From: Heterotrichella gracilis
Taxonomy: Eukaryota > Sar > Xanthophyceae > Tribonematales > Xanthonemataceae
Direction: 5' to 3'
NCBI GenBank assembly: GCA_032358255.1
Contig: JAULBX010025718.1
Span: forward strand, 184,560 to 248,559
DNA: 64,000 nt
Numbering within the stretch: the stretch's first letter is position 1; every line of letters begins with the position of its first letter. Below, piece by piece: positions 11,814 through 24,569 of the stretch. A program made the position numbers and the translations under genes. A model generated the notes under the pieces. That model ran no database searches. It had not been told where the DNA came from and saw only the letters and a list, made by a program, of their open reading frames with translations.

Positions 11814-14800
11814 ATGAGCGGCCAACACCTGCTCGAGCAGGTTTCTGCATTCTGCAAGGATACTCTCAAGATCGAGGAGCTGCCAACAGAGGTGGCGGAC
11901 AAGGTTGCGAGGTGCGTATGCATGCATCGCCACCCTTTCGCGGCTGCTGGGCGTCTGGCAGGGTTTCGTGCAGTTTTCGCAGTGCTTTACCCCTGCTGCA
12001 AGAGTGTTGCATCCTAGCACTGGCATTCTCCTTGCTCTACCACCCTCGCTCTGAATTTTAGTGGTGAGCTGCACTAGAGGCGCACCCTCTGTACGCCTAA
12101 TGCTGCCACACTTTCAACCCACACCCCTGCACCAGTAAAGTGTGCCAGCACGTCCCGCCACACAGCTAGGAATAGGTGCTTCACTGCTCTCACGCCGCTG
12201 TTACTTAACCCAGCGGCGGTCAGTGGGTGTACTGACTGTGCACCTGCCCTCCGCAACCTTGCCTGACCCCCCCCTCCCCCCTTGCAGTGCGGTCGCGACT
12301 GCCCTCCAAGACCCTAGCCAGGAGGAAACCCTATTGGACCTGCTCACCGCCTACGCAGCCGCAGACATCCCGCCACCGGCCCTCAAGGCGCACATGGCGA
12401 CCCTACTCGAGGGTGCGGCAGCGGGGCCCAGCCAGGGGGAAAAAGCAGGGGTTGAAGAGGAGGAGGAGGCAAAGGTCGAGAGCCCAGTGCTCGACCCTTC
12501 TGCAGTGGAATTTGAGCCTAAGGTGTGTGGTGGTGGGAATGGTGGAGGGGGTATATGTGGTGCTGCACGTTTGACCACCGGTGCAGATGATGGCTTGAGC
12601 ATTGCCAGGATAGGGATGGCAGGTGGGTGGGCTGTCCCCGCCAGTTTCCCTGCCCTCCTACTGCACCCCCACCTTCCATCCACCGCCAACTCCCCCGCCC
12701 ACCTGTTGCCGCGCCTCCCCAAAACATGGATGCATGTCTACCCCACCGCACCCTCTCCCACCCACCTAATTCTCCCCCCTTGCCGCTCCCCCACAGGCCA
12801 ACGAGAGCGTCCACCGGGTGGCCAGCCTGCATTCGCACCCCATCGACGCCTTGGCGGCAGCCCTGGATGATGATGAGGAGGACGCCATGGCATTCAACTG
12901 GAACGTGGCCGCCAAGGAATTTGTGCCCACCTTCTCACCCGCACCCAAGGGGGCCACCGCCAATGGGAGCCACAAGGAGGCTGGGGAGGCGGAGGCTGCG
13001 CCAGCCCCTGCCACAGGCGAAGCAGCGCCTGTCGAAGCCAAGGGGTATAACATCAAGGCCATCAACGGGGAGGTTATCAATGCTGCCGATGCCGCCGATG
13101 CCAGCGCAGCCCCTGCCAAGGGGGAGAAGGGGGATGTGCCCTCCCTGCGCCCGGGCCACCAGAGCCCCGTGTCGCACCTCCACCTGGACCTCCAATCCAC
13201 ACCCACCAGCGACAGCGACACCCCCTTGGACCCTGCGGTGGTGGATGGGGGGGATGTGGCCGCCTATGGCGCCTACCACCCCGCAGCCTACGAGGGCGCA
13301 GCGTACTATGCCGAGGGGGGGTATTATACAGCGGATGGCACGTTCTGGGCGTACCCGCCCCAGGCGGCGGGGGCGGGCTATGAGGGGTATGGATACCCCG
13401 CGCAAGGGTTTTTGCCCGACGGCACCTACGGCACCTACGAGGGGTATGGCGGGTATGAGGAGGGCTATGGCGAGGCGAACGGGGAGGTGTATGCTGTGGA
13501 GGGGGCTCAGGAGGAGTATTATGATGACCAGGTGGGTGGGGGACTGGTACCTTGAGCATCTGTTTGCCTCAGGTTGCTCGAGCTCATTAGTGCACGCATA
13601 GCATTGCGCATCCCCATTTCTTTCTTTCTCGCTAGTCAGCTGCATGCGTTCCAGCAGCACAACCAGATTGGCAGCCTGCACTACATGCCTTGCGGCAGAC
13701 ACATAATTGACCACCAATGGCGGCCTTGCATCAGTGCATGGACAAAGCACACCCCTCCCCCTTGCCGGGCTTCCCGCACCCTGCATCTCCCTCACCACAT
13801 CATGTGCCCGCCCCTGTCCCTTTCCCATTGCCCACCCGAACCATCCCCCCAACAGTGCAAGGAGGGAGCTGCTTGGCGCCGCATGTGCAAGGCTGACTGC
13901 TAATCTGGCTGCATTGCTGGAATGCATGCAACGAACTAACTAACCCCACCCCCCACCCCACTTGCAGTGCGATTGGCAGCGCCAGGAATCAGTTAGATGG
14001 TTGACCATCAATGGCGGCATTGCATCAGTGCCTGAACAAAGCACCCTTTGCTGGGGTGCCTGCACCCTTCATCCCCCCTGTACCCTCCCCATTGCCCCTC
14101 GCCAACTCACCCCCCATCTCCCACCCCCCGCAGCGCGACTGGCAGCGCCAGGAGTCCACCGCCAAGCTGTGGCTGCTGTGCTCGCAGTTCAGTGGCTACT
14201 CACGTGCCAGCCTGCGCGCGCTACTGGCCGAGCACAATGGGGACGTGGCCCTCACCTGCGAGGCCCTGCTGCAGCTGGAATTCGAGACGGGGCCTAAAAA
14301 GCGCCCCCCCGGCGCCAGGAAACCCCCCGCAAATGACACCAAGGTCATTTTGACGGAGGAGGACTTCCCTGCGCTGGCGGGCACCCCTGCGGCTGGGAAC
14401 TCGCCCAAGGCGGCCTGGGGGGCGAAGGCCAAAGGGGAGAATGGGGCGGTCGCAAACGGGGAGGGCAGCGTGGAGGTTTCGGCAGTGGCGGAGCCGGCGT
14501 CGCCGCTGGCGGCGTCACCGGAAGGTGTGTATGGTGGCCCTGTCTGGATGGTGTCTGCCTGTCTGCACATGGCATAAGCGGTATGTCATTAGCATGGCGG
14601 TGAGCCACGCATGCATGGCTCCCACAGCGATGGCATGACCTGCTGCTCCATGCAATTGCAGGGCGGCACAATCACGAAACGTGCCCCACCACGTTTCTTC
14701 AAACCCTAAACCATTAAGCCACAACTGTGTCCCCGTTTTACAATATCTGCTGACACCTCGCTCCCCACCCACAGCCCCGCCCCCCACCCCCTCCACCACC

Positions 14801-15926
14801 GCATCCCCCACCAAGCTCTCCTTCAAGGCCATCGTGGCAGCCACCCCACCCACCCCCTCCCCCGACGCACCCACCACCACCACCGCCGCCGCCACCCTAC
14901 CACCCGCCAAGCCCCGCGCCAAGCCCACCACCGCCACCAATGGCGCATCCACAGCATCCACCAAGGCGGCTGCTAAGGCGGCCCCATGGGTCGCCACTGG
15001 CGAGGCTGTTTCGGCTCAGTATGAGGAGGCCAGGGGGGAAGCCAGGGACCGTGCCAGGCTTCGCAACCAGTGCTTCATGCAGGCCACGCAGGCGTACCTG
15101 GCAGGTGGGGGGCAAAACCTAAACCCTAAACCCTAAATCTAGACCTTTTCTGGCGTACCTGGCAGACCAGGTGGGCGTGCATACTGCAGCATATTCAAGC
15201 CTAATTACGCCAGTGCTTCATGGGCAGCAGGCTCCCTCCCTCCACATCTGGGATTTCATTGACCTCAAACACCCTAAACCCTAAACTCATACCCTCTTCC
15301 CCCAGGCAACAAGGCGCTCGCCAAGGAGCTAGCTGCCAAGGGGCGCCACCACGCCGAGCTCATGCACAAGGCGCACGAGGTGGCCGCTGAAGGCATCTTC
15401 TCGGCCCGGAACCCGCCCCGCGCCGCCTCCCGCCCTGGGACCGTGTTTCTTGATCTGCATGGGCTGCATGCCGCTGAGGCGCTGAAGAAGCTTGGTGAGG
15501 AGCTTGAGAGGGTGAAGGGCAGCTGGAAGGTGAAGGAGGTGCTGGTGTGTGTGGGCACTGGGCACCATACCAAGGTGGGTGCGGTGGGGATGGTGCGTGG
15601 GGGGGCGGAGGGGGTTTGGGTGGGGAAGGGAGGTGTTGGTGTGTGTGAGTACTGGGCACCATACCATTGTGACGGATCTAGGGTGGCCCTATACCCCATA
15701 CCCTAAACCCAACCCTGTCTACCATGGCCACCTGACTCTCGAGCATCTTCGCTGGTAGTGAAGGTTGATTACCCCTTTTCTCCTCCCAAACCCAAACCCT
15801 AACCACCCGCAGGGCGCCAAGACCCCCGCCCGCCTGCCCGCCACCGTTGAGAAGTTCCTGGGGGAGCAGAACCTGGTCTACTCCACACCCCAGCCTGGGC
15901 TCCTGGCGGTCGCCATCAAGCACTAA
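11814..15926 (+). CDS. PAM2-motif, DUF1771 and Smr domain protein (CID5/6/7-like)
   Basis: Seven exons join in phase: 11814-11911, 12288-12522, 12797-13531, 14134-14524, 14775-15104, 15306-15574 and 15813-15926 (TAA), giving 723 aa. An N-terminal helical region is followed by two PAM2-like motifs, LDPSAVEFEP and NWNVAAKEFVPTF, that would bind the MLLE domain of poly(A)-binding protein. A low-complexity Ala/Pro and Tyr/Gly-rich linker comes next, then a CUE-like helical segment (LRALLAEHNGDVALTCEALL). The DUF1771 helix pair starts YEEARGEARDRARLRN. The Smr domain carries DLHGLHAAEAL and the GTGHHT/ARLP signature. Plant proteins with this architecture (CTC-interacting domain group) link RNA turnover with PABP. 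Smr suggests nucleic-acid binding or nicking, which is inferred only. Introns contain exon-edge copies. Confidence 0.9.
13668..14133 (+). repeat. Two decayed copies of an exon start inside intron 3 of the Smr gene
   Basis: The true exon 4 starts CGCGACTGGCAGCGCCAGGA at 14134. A near copy (TGCGATTGGCAGCGCCAGGA) after its own CAG lies at 13968, and a weaker one (GATTGGCAGCC) near 13670. Both are followed by a shared block (GACCATCAATGGCGGCATTG and its variant). Spacing is about 166 and 300 bp. Confidence 0.85.
15113..15232 (+). repeat. Telomere-like units plus copies of the preceding exon end (Smr gene intron 5)
   Basis: Immediately after the donor at 15105 come three CCCTAAA-type units (15113-15137). 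A copy of the exon end (TGGCGTACCTGGCAG, 15151-15165) follows, then a copy of the slightly earlier exon part (CCAGTGCTTCATGGGCAGCA, 15210-15229; original from 15068). A second telomere-like cluster lies at 15270-15288 before the acceptor. Confidence 0.9.
15632..15666 (+). repeat. Copy of the Smr exon 6 end inside intron 6
   Basis: GGTGTTGGTGTGTGTGAGTA and the following CTGGGCACCATACCA repeat 15538-15572, the 3' end of the exon that encodes the GTGHHT motif. Identity is high, with a few substitutions. Confidence 0.9.
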
Positions 15927-16315
15927 CACACCACCACTGACAGCATGGATGGCTGCGAGTGGAAGATGCGCCTCCCGCATTTCGGGGAGCGCAGCATGTG
16001 TCATGAGATATAGGTCAAGGGCAGTGAACGCTCCCATACACAGCTACCAACACAGCATTGACAGCTGCGCCTGGGCAGCGGTGCAGATGGGAGCGCAGCA
16101 CATTGCTACAAATGGCAGTGGAGCGGGGATCTTATTCATTCTACTGCACCCAGGTCAATGTCATGCCCATACAGAGCTAGTAAGTGGTAATGCACCATTG
16201 GTACTATGGGCAACTGGGATTCAACAAACTAACAACGCACCACTGACAGCATGGACGGGTGCGCACGAAGGGTGCAGTATAGGGGGGAGCGCAGCACATT
16301 TTACAAAACCATGGG
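15927..16315 (+). repeat. Three diverged tandem units after the Smr stop codon
   Basis: Units starting near 15927, 16045 and 16228 share CACCACTGACAGCATGGA-type and GGGAGCGCAGCACATT blocks. They begin directly after the TAA, so they are probably 3' UTR or flank expansions of the same kind as the exon-edge copies. Confidence 0.7.
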
Positions 16316-18365
16316 GACAGGCCAAGCTAGGGCTGCGCTTTTACAGATATTGACGAGCGTGTGAGAATGTCTTTTGGGGATGCGCTCAGCAGTTGCGCAG
16401 CATGTGATGTTGGCGCAGAGCAGATAATTTGCGTCATTGACGGGAGAATCAGAGCAGGTTCATAGTGTGGGTCTTTTACGGGATGCATTCATTCTTGAGC
16501 TGACAGGCATTTCAAAAGTGCGACGTCAACCCATGTGTTCACCCTCCGAGCCTGATCTATTGTTTACAAGCGCTGCGTGATCACACGTTTTTGGCCCAAC
16601 GAGTTTTTTAGAGGTTCGAGGAAGGGTTGATGGTTTAGGGGGGTGGCAGCCTGGCGTGGTGCCTTGCAGATTTTGGGGATGCCGTACGCCGCAGCAGGCA
16701 GCGTTTGGAGTCGGCAGGAGCGTCTTGTGCAATTGTTTTCAAATGCATTCCTTTCGAGCCCCCTGTGCAGCACAATGTACACAGTGCTTTTAGCCGCAGC
16801 AGGTATGACCATAATGATGCGGCCAACAGTGCTGTGCCCAGCTAGGAGATAGGACGTAAACCAATTTTCTGGCACTGTGATTGGCTGATTATGTGTGGCA
16901 TTGTATAAGGCATACAGTTTCCTGCACCTTTTGTATTCCAGGATCTGGACAATGCTAATCATCGCTGTGGTAGTCGCTAGCAGGCCATTATCGCCGGTCA
17001 GATGCTCTGTTTTGGGCACAAGTCACTGAGGCAACATCCATAGTCAGCAGCAGGGGTCTATGGGGGTCCACCTGTGACCCTTGACATATTGTTTAGAAAA
17101 GCACAGGGGTGCAATTCCCACACCATGAGGCTGGGCTAGGCTGGGCAGTTAATCACATTTTACATTCATGCCAGCAATGCAATGCATGCCATGCTTGAGG
17201 GTAAATGCACAATTTGATCGCCACCTCATAGGCCTGTGCAGAAGACGTGCCGTAGATTGTTTGGTGCTCATTAATGTTTGTGGTGAGTCCAAATCGTTTG
17301 CTTTTTACATTTTGCAGGCAGGTCCCAACAGCAGCAGCGTCATTGTCAATGAGTATCATGTATGATAGCCGCAACGGCATGCATAAGACAGCGCTAGGTT
17401 CTATCGTGCATCCTTGCCGGCTGCCTAGGCAGCTACCATCGTCTACCTAGACCCTATCCTAGGGTATATTTCAGCATCGAGATTGCGTACAGGCACTCAG
17501 TCTGTCCAGCATGACGTTGCTCAATCGCTGATGATCGGGAATTGTTGCTTGACAAGCTGTTCTTAAAAATAACAATGTTTGCTTCTTGTAACACTGTGCG
17601 GATGTGATGATTAAATCAAATTTTGTCGTCACCCGTGCGGCACTGTGCCCCGGTCCCCAGTGCCCAAATGGCAGCAACTTTGAAAGTGGGAGCGTGCAGC
17701 GTGTGTGTCAGCTTCCCACTCCGGGCAGGGGGTTTCCTGTGGCCATGTTGGCTGTATCCCATTCCCATAAAGTCCAAGGTGATACCTTGCAGCCGTACAA
17801 GGGATGCAGCCAAGGGTGAACAAGGCAACCCCCTGCCAAGGTTATAATGTTTCCACACACGCTGCATGCACATGCGTACAGTCCCCATTCATACCCAGTA
17901 TTCGGGAGAGCAGTGGGGGCCTGCTCTTCCTAAAGAAGTTATTCTTCCATCCCATAGGTTCAGTTCAGCTGAATCGGATCCAATAATATGTGTTCTTCTC
18001 TTGTCCTCGTGGATCCACCTTGTATGCTATAGTAACTATCATTGAAAAGGGTTCCATACACCGTACCAAGTCAGCTTATTTGTTCCATTTCTTTCTTGCT
18101 TGACAACTGTGACCACGCACGTTGCTCCCGTCACCTTCAACACCACGTACCACATGGCCAGGCACCCAAGTCCTGGCCTGCCTGCAGTCCCGCCCCAGGA
18201 AAGAAGAAAACAAACACGATACTGAGCCCCCTTCCCCTTCACCCACTGGCTGCCTGCAGTTCTGTTCCAGGAGAAACGAGAGAAGTACACAAGACTGAGC
18301 CCCCTTCCCTAAACCCTAAACCCTAGACCCCACACGTATGCGCCATTTAACCCTGTCTCAGCAGG
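16316..18365. other. Intergenic region, no gene seen
   Basis: Convergent space between the Smr gene (plus) and F-box/LRR gene A (minus). Open frames are short and shared between strands. A telomere-like cluster lies at 18307-18330 next to the 3' end of gene A, and TGAGCCCCCTTCCC-type words repeat near 18222 and 18296. Nothing else is supportable. Confidence 0.5.
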
Positions 18366-21300
18366 TCACAGCAGCGGCAGCTCCCGCCTGAGCGCCACCA
18401 CCGCCACCTTCATTTTGGCCGCGTACCACATGGCCAGGTGCCCCACGCTGCACTGCAGCTCAGTCAGACGGGTGAGGCTGCTCAGCTGATTGATATGGCT
18501 GATCAGGTCGGTGGTGTGCGCCGCATCGCAGCAGTTGACCAGGCACAGGCGCCGCAGGGTGGACATGTGGCGCAACTCGGGGACCGCCTCCGGGGGTATG
18601 TGCACCCCGTTTTTAATCTCCAGGCTGGTCAGGTGGGTGAGGCTGGCTGCCCAGTGGGCGATGTCGGGGGTGGTGAGCCCCCGGATGCCTTTGTGGAGGG
18701 CGAGGGCGATGAGGGTAGGAGGGAGGGGGAGCGGGGCGGTGGGGGGCGCGCGAGGGGAGAGGGTGAGAAGACCCTCCTCGGGGTTTAGCCCCGAGAGGGT
18801 CAGGCTGGTGAGGTGCGGGAGGGTGGCGAGCGCCCCCAGGGATGCGAGATCCACCGCTGGGGATAGCACCAGGTGGAGCGATCCCAGGGAGGGGAACGAA
18901 GCTGGGATGGCGGCCAGGGTGGCGTTAGTGAACATGGCGGTGGGAGCGGCTTGCAGCACCTGGCGTTGGTCCACCCGCTGCGTCATCAACCCCAGGTGGG
19001 TGAGTTGGGTGAGGTTGCTGGTGAGGAGGTGCAGGCAGGGGTCTGTCAGGTCCTCCAAGGGGTGTAAGAGGTCCAGGTCGAGGGAAGCCATGGAGGAGAG
19101 GGTTGCCAGGTGGCGCAGGCCTGGTACAGATGGAAGGAGGATGTATGTAAGAAAAACGGAGGGGCGCGCCCCGCTCAATTGCAAGGGCGTGGGTTGAGGA
19201 AGGGACAGTGTGCGGGGGAGCAGGTCGGAGATGGTACCCATGCACGGAGAGGGCCTACTGACCGCAGTATGTGGAGTTTGCACTTGGTTGCAAGTCATAA
19301 AGGAAGGCATGCATGGCGTGTAGCCATAACTAATGCACGTAGGTACCAAGCAAGTAACTGGACAAACATTACAAAAGATAACTGTAATCGTAATTCCACA
19401 CCTTGTGCGCCTCCCCAGCTGCCTGCCACCTGGAGGCTGGTCAATGACCCCTGCCGCAGGCACCCAAGTGCATCCGCTGCTGCTGATGGTATCACGGCCC
19501 CCTTGCCAGCATCCAGCTTCAGGGTGGAGAGGGTAGGGAGGGAGGGGAGAGAGGGGAGGACCAGCCCCACACTGCCATCAGCCAGTGTCACATGCACCTG
19601 TAAGTGGGTGATAGGTGTTTTATGAAAAGAGATATAGCTTCAAAAGGGCTTAGCAAAGTACCACCAAAATGCATTTATTTGTTTTACAAATCACTGCAAT
19701 ATGCTGTGTTCTGTTCTGTACTGTGAGCTATACAAGAATAAATTTTGCTGTCGGTACACACGCGGTGAAAGCGATGCATTTTATGACAACAACATGCCAG
19801 TATGTACAGTACTAATTATCAGTGACCCCAACCGAAACAAGCCCTTTTGGTGCCGCTACCGCACCTGCCGCGCCGTGATGCGCTCCAAAGCGGCTGACAG
19901 CGCGGGGGCGTCAATCGCCACGTCAGCGCTTCCACGCTGCCCTCCCCCACCACCCACCACCAGGGACATCTCCAGTGTGTGGAGGGAGGGGAGGTGCGAG
20001 AGGTAGGCCACGCCTGTTGGAAGCTCCTCGGTGCACTGGAGGGTCAATTTGAGGTGCGATAGCCCGGTCAGGGCAGCGATTGCGCCCATCAGGCCGTCCG
20101 TGGGGGTCAGGGGGTGCAGCACGGTCAACTCCTGCAGGTTTAGTGTTTAGGGTTTACGGTTGACAGCGCCAGGTCAAGAGGTTGTCCATGCTGAGCAAGG
20201 TCAACAAGCTGTGTAAGCAGTGCCAGGATTGAAGTGGATGGCGCCGCATGTGGAAGGCTAGCTCCTTGTCTGGCTGTCTATTGATGCAAATCAGTCAACA
20301 AAAGTACCTTCAAATGGCCCGGAGGGAGGTTTGCGCTGCAGCTGAGGCGGGCTGTAGCTCGAAATTCAGCATCTTATATACAGAGAGAGTGTTTAGGGTT
20401 TAGGGTAAAACCCTCACCTGCAGGTTGGTCAGCTGCGACAGCTGCGCCATATTCTCCGCCAGGGCCTGGCACGGCTTGCATCCCAGGGACTGCAGCTCCA
20501 GGGAGGTCAGGGTTTTCGGTAGGGTTTGCAGGGTCGCCGCCCACGCGCTATAGTCCGGGTCCTTGATGGGCGCGGCCAGCATTTGGACTTGCACCGGGAT
20601 GGGCAGGGGGGCTGCACTGGTGCTCAGGCGTTGGAGGTTGGTGAGGGTGGAGAGGGTGCGCAGCTGGGGGAGGGTGAAGTGGATGTAGTCCGACTGGAGG
20701 CTGGTGAGGGAGGTGAGGGTGGTGGCTAGGGCTGCGATGTGGCGCCCCACCACGTCAACCTCCAGCTCGTCGTTCTGGAACCTGCGTGGGGTGGTGGGTG
20801 GTGATTGTGACTGTGGCGGGTGTGGGGTGTGTGTGTGCATAACGATTTGAAGTTTGGGAGGGGGCGGCCACACTGGACTTGATAGTGCTTAACCCTCATG
20901 TTGCCAAGACTCTTGTCTCGTCAGGAAAACCAATCCACAGGCAGGAATGCAGCAGAATTTTCTGTCCTGGGAGATCGCTGGCGTGCACTTGGGAGAAACT
21001 CGGCAAGGCACACGCAAGTCTACGCTTATTGTGTGCACTAGCAAGCATTCCTGCAGCTGCTGCAACATGACAAACATAATACTACATGCCCACGTCCACC
21101 CACCTCCTCTCCCAGTCGTCGAACTCCTCCAGCCTGAGCGCAGACACGTTGGTCAGCTGCTGCAGCACGCTGAGCGACCCGTTGCACCGGTGGTGGATGC
21201 TGTACACCCGCTGCAGGGTGATGCTTTTCAGCCACGGCAGGCTGCCCAGCACCTCAAAACCCTTGCTTAGGGCCGGGAGGGTCGCAAAGGTGGGGCTGAC

Positions 21301-21495
21301 CACCTTGAGATGCTCTAGGAATGGATACTCGGGCTTCAGTTTGGCGAGGGCTTCCGTCCAGGGTTCCAGTGCGTCCCTCGTCTTGGGCAGGCCGATGGCG
21401 TGTGTGGTGACTGACAGCCGTGCGCCGTCCCTCCAGGCTTTGCAGGTGGCCATGGCGGCTTGGAGGCTCTCCGCGTCCAGGTATCTGCCCACGTC
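18366..21495 (-). CDS. F-box/LRR-like gene A (first exon unresolved)
   Basis: Five exons join in phase: 21495-21104, 20781-20418, 20131-19865, 19597-19402 and 19120-18366 (stop). The first begins inside an F-box-like segment (DVGRYLDAESLQAAMATCKA, then W) right after an acceptor, so the N-terminal half of the F-box must come from an upstream exon I could not place. The rest is a series of degenerate leucine-rich repeats, with segments such as LTSLTSLQS, LRTLSTLTNLQRL, LTSLTLSGLNPEE and LTHLTSLEIKNGV. Such proteins usually serve as substrate adaptors of SCF ubiquitin ligases; the function here is inferred. Gene A is more diverged than B, C, D and E and lacks their shared C-terminal domain (WxHLEGCP...VWVHSF). 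Confidence 0.7.
20137..20406 (+). repeat. Telomere-like motifs bounding an intron of gene A
   Basis: TTTAGTGTTTAGGGTTTACGG lies just outside the acceptor of exon 3 (20139-20160), and TTTAGGGTTTAGGGT lies outside the donor of exon 2 (20391-20406). They therefore sit at both ends of the same intron. Confidence 0.75.
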
Positions 21496-21987
21496 CTGTG
21501 GTGCAGAAGGGTTTATGTGGGAATTACTCACTGCATGGTGTCAAGGTCACCTTGCCAGACTGGAAGCAGCACCGATGTTGACACGCCGGACAGAACAAGG
21601 TTCGGATAAGACAAAGATGCGACCTATACACTGACCCCTTCCTACAGGCTTCCAGTTTATGGCATAGTGTTCTGTTCCGGGGACGATGTGGTGTTCTGAG
21701 CGTCACCCTTGATGGCGGGTTTTGGGTGATGGCATCCGCATGTGCATAGCCGTTCCAAGATCGTCCCCCACCTTCAAGTTTCGTGCAGAGACGTCAGTCC
21801 AGTCGGGAATGGTGTCTCCCATTGGCGGTACGATACGCTCTGAACCCCACAACCCAATCGTCAAGTCCGAGACTCTCGGCGACTGTGTGCACACGCAGAG
21901 GGGTTGCGGTCACGTGTGCAGCGCAGCTGGCGGCCAGGAACACCAGAAGATGTGTGAGGCTTGTGGAGGCGAGAGTGGCGTCTTTCA

Positions 21988-22232
21988 GTGCGCTGAACCC
22001 TGTTCCTTTGCTGTTTAAGGTGCCCGTGTTGCGGATGTGGGGCTGGCAGGCAAGGCGGAACACTGCAATTGGGGTGGCAGACAGAAAAGTGCCGGTCTTA
22101 CTGGACTGTGAAGTACACCAATATATGCGCTCCTGAAAGACAGCAGTACATACGCTCGGGTTTGCTCTCTGTTATTGGCATCTGCTGACTCCCGCATCCG
22201 ACATGCCCCAACACTATATGCATGCATGCATT
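21988..22232 (+). repeat. Dispersed repeat, copy 1 (about 245 bp)
   Basis: Shares a colinear block with 24570-24797: CTTTGCTGTTTAAG, GATGTGGGGCTGGCAGGCAA, GGCGGAACAC, GGGTGGCAGACAG, GGTCTTAC, GGACTGTGAA, ending in a TGCATGCATGCATTG run. It might be a non-autonomous mobile element. No clear terminal inverted repeats were found. Confidence 0.75.
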
Positions 22233-23937
22233 GTGTCCACCCAAAACCCAAACCCTAAACAGTTACAAATGCCACCTAGTACTACGTAGGCCAATCATTT
22301 GCACTTCTGCAAACCATCATTTTACCCGGTCTTGGCAACCCCACTTGTATCCAGAACTATGTGCAGGTGGACATCGCTGGTATCCAAAATCTTTTCCTTG
22401 TATGGAAAACCAGCAATGACAAACATCGACTGTCATCAACTGCTATTTTCCAAACAACAATGTGTCTCACCCTCAACCCTTCTCACATAAATTTTGCAAG
22501 GTTATTGCGTGCATACGTTACAGTCTTCAGTACCTGCAGACCCTGACATTGTCTCTCTTCAAACCCCTAAGTGAGTGGAACCCCTAATAATTGAGTGGCA
22601 CGCGTCCTTCAAAAGTAAAACAAAACTGCAATTAACCTTAAATATCTGGGTTCCCTTACCCTACACCCTTGAGAAACACGGCAGCCACTAGCCCTGCCCA
22701 ACTGCTCACCATGCTCCCCTTCTAGCGAGGCGGCCCATGCTGCCCCGCGCGGCGCAGCGGGAGAGACTTCCCTGTTGGGCACAAAGCACCGCGCCTCCCT
22801 CCGGCCTCCTTCACCCGCCAAGGCTCATGATTGAGGGCAAGCAGGCTGCGAGCTCACCCCCGCACAGGGTGCCCTTGCAAGGGGACTGAGGCCGGAGACA
22901 GGCGCCGGGCTATGCTTCCAGCGCTAGCGGGGAGTCACCTCTGTCGCACCGCGGGAGGCAGCAGGAGTCTCCGCGCAAGGAGGGGAAGCACGGTGAGATT
23001 ATCGGCAGGACCTGTGGCAACTCACAGCCCTACAACCTCGCGCAATAATAAGTAGCAGATAAACACATATGCATGCCATGCTGCTTGTGAGTGACAGCTA
23101 TTGCAAGGTTTTATGCTGCTGCAATTGCAATTTATAAAACCCAGTATGCAATTAATCCCCTGTTATTTCCTACCGCCTGACTGGTGTGGTACAGCACCCT
23201 CTGCCCAGGCTCCTTGGGCAACACTTATTTGCAGGATGGATGTGGAAATCAATAGTGGTACAGAAACGCGTCTTCTTTCATACGAGCTTTGCTTGCAGTC
23301 ACCATGGGCTGAACCAGCGCTCAGCAGTGAAGTTGCTAGCAGGCCAGTCTTTGTACATAACAGCTCACCCCCCCTTCCAAAGGTTCAAACCTGCAGCAGA
23401 CAGAACTCTCAAGGTACACCAAAGCATCATCTATATACCACTCCCTTGACCAATGTGCTTCACTTTGCATGCAGACTAAAGTGTCAGAGTTGACATGATC
23501 CACATGCGGTTGTAAGTACTAGTATGCGAGGGGCATCACCAGCAAGGAAGCAGCAGGCCTCACCAGCCCCCCGCAACCAGTGCCAAGCTAAAGTGCCTAG
23601 CTGCAAAACCACAAAACCTTCCCCACCTCCCAACGTTGTGTACCTGCTTACAGTAGTGGCTGGAAGTAGAAGCCTACTCGAACACGGAGAGCCACTCTAA
23701 GATATTGAGATACTCCTCAAGAAAGTCAAGAAAAAAAGCCACAAAGTCAAGAAAGTCAGCTACCGGTGGCTAGGAGAACCAGTTGCGCACACCCTGCAAG
23801 CCACAGCACTCACTTGTCAATACCAAGCAGAACCCCAGCTTCCAGCTGAGTGAACAATGCGTAGTGGACATACCTCCAGCGGTCCCGTGCGAGCGGCCTG
23901 CAAATTGACATAAACCAGTTGCGTGAGCTGCTGCACT

Positions 23938-24190
23938 TTGACAAAACAACGAAAAGTTGGATATGGTTTGGGCACCGCACCTTTATAACCCTGGCCTGAG
24001 GTTGCTGCCTCTGACCAGAAAGCTTTTCTTGTGGCATTTTTTGTGGGTGCGTGCATTTAACCCAGGATGAATGGGCCCTGTTGACAAAACTACAAAGGTT
24101 GGAAATGGTTTGTGCATCGCACCTCTTCAACCCTGTCATGAGATTGCAGCCTTTGACCAGACAACTTCTCTTGTAGGTGTGGGTTGGGAG
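23938..24190 (+). repeat. Direct tandem duplication, two units of about 120-140 bp
   Basis: Unit 1 (from 23938) and unit 2 (from 24081) share TTGACAAAAC, a GTTGGATATGGTTTG/GTTGGAAATGGTTTG block, CACCGCACC/CATCGCACCTC, AACCCTG and TGACCAGA...CTTCTCTTGT. No coding meaning is apparent. Confidence 0.75.
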
Positions 24191-24569
24191 CTGGTGCACC
24201 ATCCGCTGTAGCATGGGGAGTGAGCCCGACCCTCCTCGTGCTGCTGGCATTACCCCACAGTTGCCTGCCGCGAAGGGCCAGGCGAGGCCTGCATGGTGCA
24301 GGAACAATGCCTGGGGTCCGCACGGTGCTAGGACCCAATACAACCTTGGTAACTTGCATGCTTTGAACTTGAGGGCTGTAGAGCAAAAGACTGTGGTTTG
24401 AGAAGGCGTGGCTCTCTAACTAGACAGACAACCGTGCTGTTTGGGTTTCGTGTCTTGTCTGGTGGGCATGCACAACTGGCTGCCCTGCTGTTTCTCTATA
24501 TTGGTTTCGGTTCCCGAGTGACTTATCCTCTCGTTGGATATTGGTGGGGGAAATCGGCGACTGATAGTA

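Noticed and set aside
12935-13927. Long minus-strand open frame (330 codons) opposite the Smr gene
   Set aside because: It is the complement of the well-supported exon 3, whose low-complexity GC-rich codons leave other frames open.
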